Below are positions 1 to 16,000 of a stretch of 64,000 nucleotides of DNA, in pieces. A model generated the notes under the pieces. The model saw nothing but the letters and a program-made list of their open reading frames with translations, did no database searches and was not told the origin of the DNA. The DNA lies in assembly GCA_949825025.1 (NCBI GenBank), contig OX463780.1:16713480-16777479 (forward strand), read 5' to 3'. A program made the position numbers and the translations under genes. Numbering within the stretch: the stretch's first letter is position 1; the number at the start of each line of letters is the position of its first letter. The stretch is from Siphlonurus alternatus. Lineage: Eukaryota > Arthropoda > Insecta > Ephemeroptera > Siphlonuridae.

Positions 1-85
1 TGAACATTATTGGTACAAAAATTAGAGATCATATCTTTTATTGTACAGTTTGAACTGGGCGTGAGAATTACCTTGGGGTATTATC

Positions 86-865
<780 letters not shown>

Positions 866-1049
866 ACAGTCAAATTAATTTAATATTCCCACTGGAAGTA
901 CCCGGAAGTGAAAGGTTTCCGTCCTTGAGGTTTGTATTTGAAGTTTGAAATTTTACAGAGAGGTTTGTACTATGGGTACTGACGACTGCAAAATTTCAAA
1001 ACTCAGACATTGATAGGAAGGCCAGGAAGCACTCACTTCCGGCTACTTC
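866..1049. mobile_element. Fold-back (MITE-like) element, right end lost
   Basis: The left end begins ACAGTCAAATTAATTTAATA, followed by CCCACTGGAAGTACCCGGAAGTG. The right part has CACTTCCGGCTACTT, the reverse complement of the inner left arm. The same element is present complete at about 62,872-63,108, where the terminal repeat continues to GACTGT. Here the similarity stops at 1049, directly before an AT-rich (ATAATTC)n tract, so the right terminus was deleted or interrupted. No coding capacity; probably a non-autonomous DNA transposon. Confidence 0.75.
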
Positions 1050-1165
1050 ATAATTCATAATTCATAATTATTTATTGCTTTTCGATTGTACAACAATATA
1101 AGCACGTCAGATACATAATCACAGTAAAAGTTAAAGATCGTCAATTCACTATCACATAAAAAAAA
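1049..1165 (-). mobile_element. Putative 3' end of a non-LTR retroelement
   Basis: Read on the minus strand, the segment ends in AATAAATAATTATG followed by two more ATTATGA-type repeats, joining the fold-back element abruptly at 1049. A short tandem tail after an AATAAA-like motif is typical of CR1/L2-type LINE 3' ends. No coding sequence is recognisable, so this rests on tail structure and the abrupt junction only. Confidence 0.35.
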
Positions 1166-1500
1166 CATAACATTGGTACAAAAAAAAAAAAAAAAGGAAA
1201 AAATTGCACTGCATTGTCATAAATAATGTTCCAGCTAATATGCAACTAATTTGGCAATTTCCATACAATGTATATATACACTTGAGATGATATCAGTATA
1301 TAATTCTTAATTGTTATATATTTATTATAAAAGCATTGTCACACCAAGAATATTATGAGCAAATATAAACACACTATCCGGTATCAAAGACCTGGAATAC
1401 AATACAACAAGAATATAACTTACATAACATCCATATAATACAAAAATCCGGTTTTAATATCAAATTAATATGATTGTAGTGTTTGGATTTCACTTAGCCA

Positions 1501-1555
1501 ACACGGGGCATCACCATCCGCCGTGTACTACACAATGTCACCCCGTGTAGTACAA
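1501..1555. repeat. Two overlapping, mutually exclusive hairpins
   Basis: ACACGGGG at 1501-1508 pairs with CCCCGTGT at 1541-1548, and TGTACTACAC at 1524-1533 pairs with GTGTAGTACA at 1545-1554. The two right arms share GTGT, so only one stem can form at a time. No gene context is visible. Confidence 0.5.
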
Positions 1556-1770
1556 CCTGATTTTACCACTTGAGGTATTGCTGGACAGAGCTCTTCTTAT
1601 TTTCTGAATTGACTTGTCTATCTGGTATTACATTAAACAAAACACAGCTTTGTTCTATTTATTGCTTACTTTTACTTTTTTTTTTATATAATTAAGGAAA
1701 GTTCAACTTTACCTGCAAGTAATATATATTAATATATTCACACACACAAATTGCATACAAAAAAAAATCG

Positions 1771-1866
<96 letters not shown>

Positions 1867-1879
1867 TCTATTTATCTAT

Positions 1880-1962
<83 letters not shown>

Positions 1963-1965
1963 TTT
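1771..1965. repeat. (TTTA)n tetranucleotide microsatellite
   Basis: About 195 bases of TTTA units with two TCTA interruptions. The open frame across it is an (L-F-I-Y)n artefact. Confidence 0.98.
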
Positions 1966-2299
1966 CTTTTTTACTTTATGGAACATGATATATGTAACTA
2001 TGCTTTAAATTTTATACTAATATTTCTTGCATATACTTGCATACTGATAATAGAATTTACAATAATTCATTGGTAAGAGGAGATTTTTTAAAATTTTTCT
2101 TGAAAATTAGCATCTTGTGATATCAGCTATAAATTAAAATTGGGGTTGCTGTACTTTGTTAGTACTCTAGATGGAACAATGATGAAATCTTAAATATTAA
2201 ATGTCACCCTTATCTATAGAGCATATTTGAATTAATAAGTCATTATTGTTTGATTAAAAAATCATGCAGTAACGTAGTGATTGTTTGAAAATATTTTCA

Positions 2300-2303
<4 letters not shown>

Positions 2304-2356
<53 letters not shown>
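2304..2356. repeat. (TA)n microsatellite
   Basis: An uninterrupted AT dinucleotide tract of just over 50 bases, immediately after the dispersed repeat copy at 2236-2300. Confidence 0.97.
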
Positions 2357-2361
<5 letters not shown>

Positions 2362-5300
2362 CATTTTTCGTATTTTTTCTGTGACAATCTTGAAAATACC
2401 AAACTGTCATGTTACTGAACAATATTGCACAATGTTTAACCATAGATAATATCAGGATGAAAATAAATTAATAAAATAAAATGAATGAAAATATTAACTT
2501 TTTTTTAGAGGTATAAAAGCTTGAATATCATTCTTTAATTAAATTCTATGTAAAAATTTTAGAAAATACAGATAAAAGATAAAAAATTTAATATTAAAAA
2601 GTAATAAAAAATCAAAGTGTATTGTTGAATTACTTTTCTTCTGATATGAAATACATTGGTGAGGAGGAGGAGGAAATTGAGTCTGCCAACAAAGCGATCG
2701 CAGCGCGGTGATTTGAACAAGCTTCACTGCCGGGCGTGCCTGCTCTGTGAGATCACAGCTTCAAATATCGGACCTTTCTGTAGCAACACTGATAGCAACT
2801 TACGGCGTTTTAAAATTCAGGTACCTCCCAAGTTGTACACTAAAAAAATACAAGAGTAAAAACATTTACATTAGTTTGGTGCTATATTGGTTGGTTTGTT
2901 ATTATTATTATTATTTACAACGAAATTTGCTATATATGCATTCACAAATATATTATGTGAAAAAAACAAAGCATTTTTGTTAGTTCATCCTAGAATTTAT
3001 AATTTTTTCTTCCGAGATATTAAGAGATCCAAATACATTTACCAAATTTTTTATTTTAAATGCATTGTATTGAAAGGTAAGAGCACTATTTTTTTTTCTA
3101 AAAACATCATATCTCACTCTACCCTATAATGCTGCAGGCTACAATTTTCTATATGTAAGAATAAAGTATATAATACAGTCTCAAGAAATATGTCATATAA
3201 CAAAATGTTCACTTAAAAAGGGTATCTGAAGACCCTGAAGGAATATAAAAATAGAAATTCCATCACCCAATATTTGTATAATATATACATATACAAATCC
3301 TGACCATCACTAGCTACTTTTCGGCAGTCGTACTGTTGTACTGTCCGTTGGAAATTTCCACTGATCCAGCTGGGCTGTGAAAAAATTAACAAGATTCTCT
3401 AAACATTAGTTTGACGAAAAAACTGTTGAAATCTACTCGAGAGCAGCATTTCTTTCAGTGTATATATGCATTTGATATTTAAAATAGAAGGCGTGGACAA
3501 TTGTGTAAAAATTATCATAGGAATGAGAGGGTCCCTGACGCTCACAATGGCTTACAGGTAGCCTTGAACTTGGCACGACCTCGCCGTTCCCGCGTACGTT
3601 AATTACGACGCGGAGCCAACTATTCATCCAGGATGCAGCGGCGACTCGTCGTGTTGTTGACGATTATTCACTGTAAAACTTTGTTCTGCTTATTTTAAAT
3701 CGTACGTAGGTACATATCATTATCATGCACACCTCAGAGCCACATCATGAACGTAACCCCTGTTCCATTTCGGACGTTTTTTTTTCGGGCAATCGTTCTA
3801 TGGAGCTGTGGTAAACTTGATTTTTGTATAGGGAAATAGCTATATAGACTGGGCGCTCTTTCATTATATATTTTTTTTCTTTGAACTGCAGGTCTATCAA
3901 ATCAGACAAGTTTAAAACGTTCATGTTATGCCGAGGTGTATGCAATAAAAAAACATGCTTATAATGGAGAATACAAAAATAATTTTAAATTAATTATTAT
4001 TGTAAAAACTACGAGATAATTTAATTTAATCTTGATTTTGCAGGGGCTTAACTTTAAATTGGTTGTGCATGCTCTGCAGTACAATTTTGAAAGATTGGAA
4101 TGCCTCATGAATGGCAGAATAAATTGTTTAAAAAAAGTAGATCAATATTACGATGCAAGCCAATGAACAAAGCCGGCACAAGCCAGTGAGCTCTTTATCC
4201 ATTATAACGAAAGATTTGTATTTTTAACATATAAAATTTAATATGATATACTTCTTTAATGTTTTGTTGCTCTAGAATTTTTCTTTTGAATTATATTTTA
4301 TGTATATTTTTAACATAATGATATAATAATACACATCGTGTAAAATAAACTAAGGATGTAAAAGGACTTTTTTTTTTCCCCTACATAATTACTTTTTGAA
4401 TTTCTAATTGGAAGAGAAACAAAGGGTGGTGGTTTTCCCTACTGTTAGGGTCATGAAAGGATAAAACTTTTGATATAATTTCGTAGTTTAACAAAAGAAA
4501 TGAGCAAAAGTAAACATTAGAGCGGTGACGAACTTTTCTCACAATTTTGTACGTCCTGTGTGTATATTCAAGTATTATAATTGTCATTTTAGCAGGCTCG
4601 TACTTAATATTATCACCAACGTGTATCACATATTTCTCTTTGAATATTCATAACTTGTTGCGATTGCTTCACACATATTATTACTCCGTTCACCGCACAT
4701 ATTGAGTTCGGGCGAGACGTTTTAAAGTGCTCAAATGTGTCGATCATGATTATATGATATGGAGTACCTTTCACCACCACTTTGGGCGTCTGCATTCCGA
4801 ACGCGAAACGTTCTTCATGATTTCATTTGGTGCTCCCGCCGCCACCTTGTACAATATTGTACTGTACCATATATGTAAGCTTAGAGCCATGTTATATGAA
4901 AATACGGTGCCATTTGAATCAAAATATGTGTTTCACGCGTATAGGAATGAGGATCATGCATATTTTTAATAAGGATATCAAATTATTCTGACGTGTATGA
5001 AATTAATAATAACATTACTAACCATATTGTTTACCAACTGTGCATTAGCTTTGTTCTATAATATAATATAAAGTTATGCAGAAATTAATTTGTAACATAT
5101 TTTTATGTTCAGTTAATTTAATTAAATGTTGTAATTATTTCATAAAACGGGTTGTTATTGTTTTTGAAAAAATAAAAACATACTTACAGTACCGTATACC
5201 TAAATCTATTCTACTATAAAGAGAGCGCATAATTTGTTGGAGCGTAGTTGTTTAGCAATTGAATTTAAATGGATACGATTAGTATGAATTAAAAGTTATA

Positions 5301-7301
5301 CCGTCTCAATTCAATGCAAGTAACAAGTGCATAACTTCTATTTTTTAATTAATAATTTTCATTGACGGCATTCTTTAAAAAACACCACTCTAAAAATTAC
5401 GTCTCAGGACTTAGCAATAAAAATTATAACCTTGGTTCCTCCTTGACGCTCCATCAAGAGTCACGACTGCAGCATTACCTGCGTATATAATAATATAAAT
5501 TATATTAGGTTAATAGGCTTATTAAACCATCCCAAGGCTGGTGTAAATTACTAAATGTGATAGAAATATTATTCTTGTGTAAATATTGTATTGTTTTTGA
5601 TTACATTTTCCATTGTTTTAAATAAATCATGCATGTATGAAGTGCGTTAAGTAGGTTTAAAAAATTAAATAGACGAGCGCAAGGCTGTGTCGATGTTTTA
5701 ATTAATAACAATGCTAGAAATTCTTGTTGGGCCAGGCACCAACAGGTATTTTTATATACAACAATGAATTAAAACTAACAATATAACATGACAAAAGGTG
5801 CACGCCCTGAACACAATACAACAATAATTTAGCTAGGAAAGTTTAAATTATAAATCAACAAAGGCTAGAACAAATATAAGAGAGTGATGTCATTAGGTCA
5901 CAGTTTTACATTATGCTTAGAATTTTATTATGTACCTGTTACATAGTAAGACCGTATCCAAGCTCACAATAAGTGAAAGTAGGAAAAATAACTGAAGTGA
6001 ATTTTATTGAAACAACATAAAAACTAAAACAAAGACACCTTAGTTAGGCATAACTGCATTTCTTCCTTATACCATATAAACGTAACGACAAAAAAAGTAC
6101 GTTTTTATAGTAATATACTGCTATATAATATAATTATCAGGGCATATAAAAAGACTGCGCTGTGCATCTTACACGAGTTAAATAATTCCAAAGATATTAT
6201 CTATATTTTAATGCACTTATATAACAATGCAATAAAAAAAGCTAATCTCAAAGAATTCTATTATAAAATATGACGATATTATTTTTATGCTGCGTAGAAA
6301 GAAAAAAAATCATAGAAGACTAAAAAAGGTAGGGTTTTAAACGACCAAGCCCACCACATTAAAATTCCTCTACCTTTGGAATCCCCTTGAACGGCCTCGT
6401 AAACAAAAAAATATATTCTGTTTGACTTTGTAGAAGAAGTCGCTTTGGTATTTTATTTCTTTCATTCTATTGGACAAAGTTTCTTTGAAAATGAAAGTTT
6501 TTGATGTCAAAGAGCTGTTTTTGTTTTGTAAATATATAAAATAAATATTGAACGCATGAGGAGTTGTATTATATGATACGTATATACTCGATAATATTGG
6601 AAATATAATTATACTTATTATATCTATATGATAAATTATATATCTATATATTATTATGGAATTAATATAACAGGTATTATATTACATAATTTTGTATTAT
6701 ATCTGCAATTTATATCTTATTATAGAAATTTAATTTATATATTAATCAATCAATGTTAAAATGTGACATTTTTCAATATAATATGATAACAACGAACCTT
6801 TCACTTGTAATTATATTTTAATTTATTTCCATATCAGTATAAAATACAGCTGACTTGCTCTTTTTGTCTCCCACTAATTGATTCCCTCAATTGATTGACA
6901 CACAAGTCACGTACTCCCTCACTTTATAGACTGAGTGGCTATAATGTAGGTGAAATGCAGTGAGGGTTCTCCATTTTCGATCGCCATGGCCTGCAGGGCG
7001 GTGACACTCGCGGCCTACATTCCATCATCAGCTGTTGCGTCACCCGACGTACTTTTGTTCCTTACCGAGATGGACTGTTAGTTTGCCGTGCGTGAATTGT
7101 TAAATTTTGTGAGGATAAATCATGTAGATAAAAAATTACAAAATAAATAGAATTCTTTGACGTCTTTTAATACTTTCTAAAAATTTATATTTATAAATGA
7201 TCTTTGCTGTCTACCTTTTGATGGAAATTTAAAATATCGTTTAAACTTTCTGACTTCTTTATTGTCATTTTTTGTTGTTCGTATATATATTATGTGTACG
7301 T
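2357..7301. other. Intergenic, AT-rich, small GC-rich patches
   Basis: I see no gene here. GC-richer patches lie at about 2655-2830, 3510-3660, 4690-4860 and 6860-7090; none has a convincing coding frame, and short open frames there lack recognisable domains. A small hairpin (TGTTGG at 5725-5730 pairing with CCAACA at 5739-5744), with AAAAGGTGC about 60 bases to the right, resembles a retroelement 3' end on the minus strand, but no coding part was found. Confidence 0.6.
6860..7090. promoter_or_regulatory. GC-rich non-coding patch, possible cis-regulatory
   Basis: About 230 bases of clearly higher GC, containing GATCGCCATGGCCTGCAGG, GTGACACTCGCGG and CGTCACCCGACG in otherwise 70-75% AT DNA. 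No open frame of useful length and no splice-site pair to a known exon. It lies about 2.4 kb upstream of the membrane-protein gene, so an enhancer or distal promoter is possible; this is inference from composition only. Confidence 0.25.
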
Positions 7302-9180
<1,879 letters not shown>

Positions 9181-9276
9181 GAATTTGAGTTTATTTTGAT
9201 TTTCTCGAGCGACGATAAAGCACCTGCTAACGTTGACCTCAATAAGGGGCGTGTGCTGCTTGCCTGCTGCCTCGCT

Positions 9277-9473
9277 TCAGTGAGATCTACGCGCGGTAAG
9301 TTGAAGAAACTTTGGCTGCTACCTTCCCCGCCACCACCATACCAGCACTACTACCTCCTCCAGGTATACCGGGCGGGCTCTCTTTCTCTTCAGTTTCCTG
9401 CAAGTCTGCTAGCTGCTCGGACGTGCTAAAAGTGTGTCGTGATCCTACTTTGTGAGATAATGTGCCTGGTGCC
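9277..9473 (+). promoter_or_regulatory. Candidate start region and 5' leader, with possible 98-bp intron
   Basis: TTCAGTGAG at 9277-9285 contains TCAGT, the arthropod initiator consensus. GTAAGT at 9296-9301 is a strong donor, and CTCTTTCTCTTCAG ending at 9393 is a strong acceptor, so a 98-bp leader intron (9296-9393) is possible. If it is not spliced, the leader is continuous to the ATG at 9474. Composition rises in GC here, as in the coding exons. RNA evidence would be needed to choose; the true start may be further upstream. Confidence 0.4.
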
Positions 9474-9477
9474 ATGA
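9460..9477 (+). promoter_or_regulatory. Five-codon uORF overlapping the main start (ATGA)
   Basis: An upstream ATG at 9460 opens MCLVP and stops at TGA 9475-9477, which overlaps the main ATG (9474-9476) as ATGA. The main frame has an in-frame TGA at 9453-9455, so translation cannot start upstream with an ATG. The overlap could lower translation or allow termination-reinitiation; this is inference. Confidence 0.55.
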
Positions 9478-10037
9478 CGAGCACGTCGAGTGCCACGGTC
9501 TTCACAGACCTTAACACCACGTCTAGTGTCACTGACGTAGTATCTGTTTCTACTAATGAGGCTCTGATTATTCAAACAGACCCTAGTGGTACGGTGGTTG
9601 AGGAGCATAGTGTTGAGATAACTGAAACTTCTAGTCCCAAGTGTGTGGAGAGTAAGACAGGACAACCCCTGTCTTCCTCGTCATCGTCACGAGATGATGT
9701 TAAAGAGGTTGATCCTCGTGATCGACGCCTCGTCTATGTCTCGGGGCTACAGCTCGTGTTGGGAGCCCTCGTGCTCGTTTGGGGTGGTGCTGTTGTGTCA
9801 CACGAGGCCTCGTTAGGCCCAGCCTCAGCAGCCGCAGCGTTTATTGGCGGCCTTACAGCTTTGGCAGCTGGGGTGGCTGGATTTGCAGCTCGTCGCTCAA
9901 AGAGGCGCAACAAGAGCGCCCACATCGCGGCCACAAGCACGGTAGCATTGAGTGCCGTGGCTCTGGCCGCGTGCTCCCTGGTGATGGCGTTATCAGCCAC
10001 GGGACTGCTGAGGGACGGCGGAAGACCCACCCAGCAG
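9474..10037 (+). CDS. Coding exon 1 of the four-pass gene
   Basis: Starts at ATG 9474 (context GTGCCATGA) and ends at CAG before GTGAGG at 10038. Encodes residues 1-188: a Ser/Thr-rich N-terminus with a Ser run at 67-72, then three hydrophobic segments. A GTG 12 bases upstream is in frame but is not a credible eukaryotic start. Confidence 0.85.
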
Positions 10038-13000
10038 GTGAGGACGTCAATGACAACACTCTCTCTTGATGTTGGTACATGTTTTTAGCATGTATTACTT
10101 TCAAAAATTATTCTCATACAGATTTTAATGAACAAAATTATTCATGGATATAATGACAGTGGATTATTAAGTTTTAAGTGTTTTTTGAGAAGGATTATAC
10201 ATCTCATTAGAAGAGAAAATAATCCTTTTTAATGGCTTACCAAACTAAATAGAATATTTTAATCTAAAAGCTTGGAAACAAGGGTATAGAATTGAAGGTA
10301 AAATTCTAGGGAAATGTTTGGAGTTATTTTAGAGATCCTTTAAAAGCCAGTATTACAAATACTCTTCAAATAATAATCCTGGGAATTATATGCTTCATTA
10401 TTCTCATCAAAATGCGGATATCAAGACTTTTATAATGTTACCACAATTAGTTTCTGACCACAATTGGTTCCGACTTTTGAAGATAATTTTCTCTCAATAA
10501 TTTTTTGTACTAAAAATATGTGTTGAGAAAGTAAGCAACTTTCATAACAAAACTCCAATGCTTGGATATTGAGGGGAGATTCACTGTGGCCTGCTGGTCT
10601 TCTTATTTGTGTCGCCTGCAGTTGGAATGCGGACATTGCAATCCATACTGCACACATAGAGATATATTAATATAAACCTTATATCCTCTAGAGATAATGT
10701 TCAAATTCCTGAAATTTAATAAGCGTATATAGAAGCACATCAATGTCATATTGTCAGCTGCCATGGGAATGCAAAATTATATTATATGACAATACAGGGT
10801 GTGCACTATAATACATCATAAGGAACAAATATGATATATACGCACACTGTTTTCATTGAAACTGTATGCTTCAATGTCATTTGTTATTAATAAAGTTGAC
10901 ATATGTCCATTACTAAAGAGAAATCTAATTAGTAACAATATCATCATTTGAAAATTTAATGTAAATTATTTATCTCTATACCTTTTGAATGTTATCTAAA
11001 TAATTAAGCGATAATTAATATTTATACAAAATTACTTTTGTTATAATATAATGATATCCAGCATATTTTAATGGATGCCATTCAAATTTATTTATTATAA
11101 TATATTACAATAGACAATAATGGTTGCATTTTTTTTATTTCATAATTAGAAAATAATAAAATATACCTAAAATTATGCTTTTCTGATTTTTTTTTTTTCA
11201 GATTTTTTGGAGTGCGGGAACTAACTTTAAAAAAAATATTTAAAATATCTGAATTAGTAGGGTGGTACACCTGATGGGACAACCGTGACGTCATTTTGTC
11301 GTGCTGTGATTGGCTATTGATGACGTCACGGTTGCTGAGATTGGCTATTGATGACGTCACGGTTGTCCCATCAGGTTGTACCACCCTAATTCAGATATTT
11401 TAAATATTTGTTTTTTAAAATTAGTTCCAGCACTCCAAAAAAATCTGAAAAAAATCAGAAATGCATAATTTTATGTATATTTTCTAATTACGAAATAAAA
11501 AAATGCAACCATTATTGTCTATTATAACTTATTTTGCATTATTATGCTTATATGTTTGTTTTCTATAATCTTGATAAGTTCTTCAAAATACGATTCCTCA
11601 TCATTTTTACGATGCACAACTCAAATCAACTCGAATAAGTCTCACGGCTCAAAACGATTTTACAACAGAGAATTTCCGTGAGCAAAAATTGAAGGATGGT
11701 GTTTAATATTTCCGGATATTAAAGTCAGGTACCTCACGATCATGCACTGAAATCTCAACTGTTGGGATGTACTACCGTAATTTCAACACTCCCCACTGCA
11801 TGCAGCAGCTGTAATCTTATTACTACGATGTAATTCGGTAGAGAGGAGCCAGCTGGCTGCTTCTAATTATATGTACCTTAATGAGTGGGAACTTTATTGT
11901 ATTGTAATTTGTTGAAAACTATGCGTAGTAAATTATGGGTTGTTATGTTTCATTACGAGGTGTTTCATGACGAACTGGCGTGTCATTGCCTCCATCGCTT
12001 TGGTTCTGCACCTAGCCGGCAGGAAATGATGAAAGTGCTGGGGATACTTTGATGTAGCGATACGAGAACATTAATTGTATCACTCATTACCGCGTTAAAA
12101 TGTAAACAAACAATGAACGTTCAAACTTTTCGAATTAAGTGTCAGAATATAATAGATACAATTATAAAAAAGGTAAACAATTGTGGATCTTCTATTAATA
12201 GAATTATAATAAGGATGATACAAATTTTACCTTGCATTTTTACAATCTCAAAGAATAACAAATCTCTTAAATTTTTTATTAAAACATATTTTAAAACCAA
12301 TAATGTAAGGATAAATTTATTGTCGTTTGCTCATTAATAGGCGGCTTTTAATGGTTTCAATCAGGGTATGTATACATACCCTGGGTTTCAATATTAAACA
12401 AGTCATAATTATTTTCTGGAGCGTTTAAAATATACGTAATTATAACTACAATGCAACCTGTATCAATAAATTCAAAATCTTTATTCGATAATATTTTATA
12501 ATAGGCTTACATCACGTCAATCAAAATTACTAAAATAATTAAAATCAATTATAATTAATTAGTTGTTAATGAAGAAATCATCACAAAAACATATTGAATA
12601 TAACCATGCACTTTATAATTGCTATAATCCTATTATAATATGTAAAATATAAATTTAAAATAGAAAAATACCAAATCAAATAAATAAAAAAAAATAACAG
12701 TCATACCACTAAAAATTGAATTATAAAGTTACGTTGTTAAATTTGATTTGATAAGTGATTGCACTTTATAGATTTTATGACTTACGTACTGTTGTTTGCT
12801 AAATTTAACCCTTGATGCATAGTAAATAAACTTATATATCACACGTACTGAATATCAGTACAGTACATCACGTATACTTGCCATTCATTAGCATTTCCGT
12901 TGCTTGTGTAACCTAGAACTAAAAGTAAGTAAAGTTATTGTACAGCAGTGTGCATAAAAGATGAGGCACTTCACAAATTAAGCAACATTGAAAATTTAAT

Positions 13001-16000
13001 CACAAAAAGTTTATTATGTCAGTGGAAAAAATATATGTAAACAAGCAAACTTCTAAATATAACAATAAAATATGCGATTGTTTGCATGCAGAATATATAA
13101 ATAACTCCTCTTATATGTATCTCATAATAGAAATAATGTCTATACAGTATAAATAGCTTTAATAATAAATAAAATAAACATTGTAAAGCGTGTCGAACAA
13201 AACTTTAATTAACTTAAAACCACAATCGTGAAACAAACAGATTGTGTGCTAAACTGAAGTAACAGCAAACAGCTGTTCAAACATTTTCCTTATACAATTT
13301 GAAGTAAGTGTTATAAGTATGTATATGTAGATCGGCGGGTAAATTGAGCTATTGTTAAAGAAACAATCGTCACTGTGATTCATAAAAGACAATTAATCTG
13401 TATAGCTAACATTTTAATTGAACCAGTCACATAAGAACAATTACAAAACGGTGGTGCACATTCTATAACGGAGTACTTCGGTAATTAATATTAAGGCATT
13501 AACTAGGTTAAGTGGACAATTCTATTATAATTGATATAAGTAAAAACTAAATTGACAAAGTTAATGGAGTAAATAAAACTTGATGCAATAAAAATTGTGA
13601 GCTAGTAAAACAAATTTACTAAAATCCTTTTTATATGGCATTTTTTTTTTACTCGCACAACTATTTCTTAAAAAAATATGCAATCAATAATTTAATTTAT
13701 TAACTTACGTAAAAAAACTATGGTTTGATAAGTAATTGAGTTCTATAACTTTCAATAACTATTTTTCTTTGAAATTCAAAAAGTTTAATTTATAACATAT
13801 TTTGTTTATTTTTTACGTTATAATTTAGATATTAGTTCCTTCTACGAAATCGACTTTGCATTTGTACAGAGGCATCAAATTAAAATATATTCTATAAAAC
13901 TGATTAAATTTTCCAGAGCAAACTAAATATTATAAACTCAATATCAACAGAGCGCAGTCATGTGGCAAACAAAAATCGTTATCGGAAGAAAAAAACAAAA
14001 AAAGGGGGGGGGGCGTAATTAGGTTACGTATTTGGAAATAAGGGATTGTTAAACCAACTGAATCCATGTTGCTTGTCAATTTTGTAGTAAGAATAAAATT
14101 CGTAAAACATTTAATTAAATTTATTGACTACATAAATTGCGTATATCAATGTTTCATTAATTAATTAACGAGTTTCTAAGAATAATTTGTAAGTTTATAG
14201 ACTACTTGTTCCTTTATAATTATCTATTTATACTTTACTTTTTTTGTTCAACATAAATATCAACATCATTCTATTTTCAATGAATAAACAACATTTACAA
14301 CTCATCAGCATAGTATTTCTCATATAAAAACAAAACAATTAATTAGTCCTGTTTTTTTTTCATCAAATATAAAATAAAAAAAGCAGAAGATTTAAATTTG
14401 GAATTAACGTATACTCACTTGACTACCAATCTTGTGTTAGAAGCGACATGCAATATGAATAATTTATAATATATATCATGTTGATAGAAAGGCCTTGGGA
14501 GGAAGTGATGGTTAACTCAAGCATTAGGGAAATATACTTTACATGCAGCACTGCGGTTGTATTACAAGTAGGGTAGGTCATGCAACGTTCAAGCCAGCTT
14601 TTAATGTAGTTCTATGTGAGAGACATGAGAGTGAACCACAGCATTTCAGTACAGCTAACTTCTTCACCCTGTGAATTCAAACTTTCGAATTAGGCCTGTG
14701 ATCAAATTAGAACCTTCTCGATTTAAAAGGATACCAAGCATTTCTTGGTATATAAAATAATTTCCTGTTACAATTATCTATTTGAGATCAAACCAAAAAG
14801 TATTACCATAATTAAAATTATAATATACATGAAAGTATACTAGCTGCATTTATGTATGCAATTATTATTTTTTATGTTATAGTTAGTTTTAGAAGAGCAT
14901 GTTGCCTCATATTACAAGTCCCAAAACATTAAATGTGTTTTTCACGATCCACTTTCCTCCTCAATTTTATCTGATGTAGTTAAAAATCACTTTACAATAT
15001 TTCTAAGTAAAAGACATAAAAAGTGACAAACTGTCCTATATTTATCCAGAATTGTTGTATGTATTATATCTATATATAAAACAGAGAAATCTATGAAAAT
15101 TAACTACATTTTTATGTATTATATCTATATATAAAACAGAGAAATCTATGAAAATTAACTACATTTTTTAAAAATGTATCGTCTTCATGGAGTTATATAT
15201 ATGTACAGTATAATATATAACACAACCTAAATTGATTGTTATTGTTTCCATCACCTTGACAAAACCTAATTTCCGACTGTTGCAGGTGACCTGGGGCGCT
15301 CTGCTGGCTAACACGGGGCTGCTGCTTACCTCCGGCTTGCTCACGGCGGCCTGCGTCGTCTCCGGCGCGCTGTGGCGGCGTGACGCAGGGGTGTGCACGT
15401 CCCGTCGGCCCAGCGCCAGGCCCGTCACCGTGGAGCCCCTGCCCGGCACGCCACCGGCCCCGCACAAACACAAGCTCGTCAGCAAGTGGCTGGGCCAGCA
15501 GCAGGGTGGAGGACCAGCGCTCTTCATGATCGCTCCGGTAAGTCTTCGAATGACTCAGGGGGAGGAGAGGTGGGTGGGAGGCCCTAGGGGAGAAATGTCC
15601 CTCTTTATTGGCGTCATAAAGTTAGTGCGAACCTAGTGGTAACTGCTTGAACTACGTGCATCTGGTGAGGATTGCTGTACATGATTAACATTGTAAAATC
15701 ATGTAAATGCTCTGTCAGCAGCCACAGCATAATTTTATAGAAATGACAACACCATAATTAGTTGTCTAATACTTTCGGACAAATAAAAAAAAATTTCAAC
15801 TTCGTAAGTGATTTCTTTCCTAAAAATTTGATAATTTTTGTGATTCTCCCCATGCTATAGGTATTGTCGTATCCTCGATGCAAAGAGCAAAATTTTCAGA
15901 AGTCAGCGCCATCTCTTGGTCCTTTATGTCCTCTTCTTCATTGTTTTCGTTATTTTCTATTTATTTTTGTATTTTCGTGTCCCTCTTTAGTCTTTACATT

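Larger units (their letters stand above)
10038..15285 (+). other. Intron 1 of the four-pass gene (5.2 kb)
   Basis: Donor GTGAGG, acceptor CTGTTGCAG ending at 15285. Very AT-rich. It carries the fold-back at about 11,106-11,524, a perfect 22-bp palindrome at 12,362-12,383 (CAGGGTATGTA and its complement), a G run near 14,008, and a two-copy 55-bp tandem repeat at 15,059-15,170. No further exon recognised. Confidence 0.8.

Noticed and set aside
1771..1965. CRISPR-like regular repetition here and in other arrays
   Set aside because: Short-unit microsatellites without unique spacers, in a eukaryotic context.
1751..2008. 85-codon frame with repeated Leu-Phe-Ile-Tyr
   Set aside because: Pure translation of the TTTA array.
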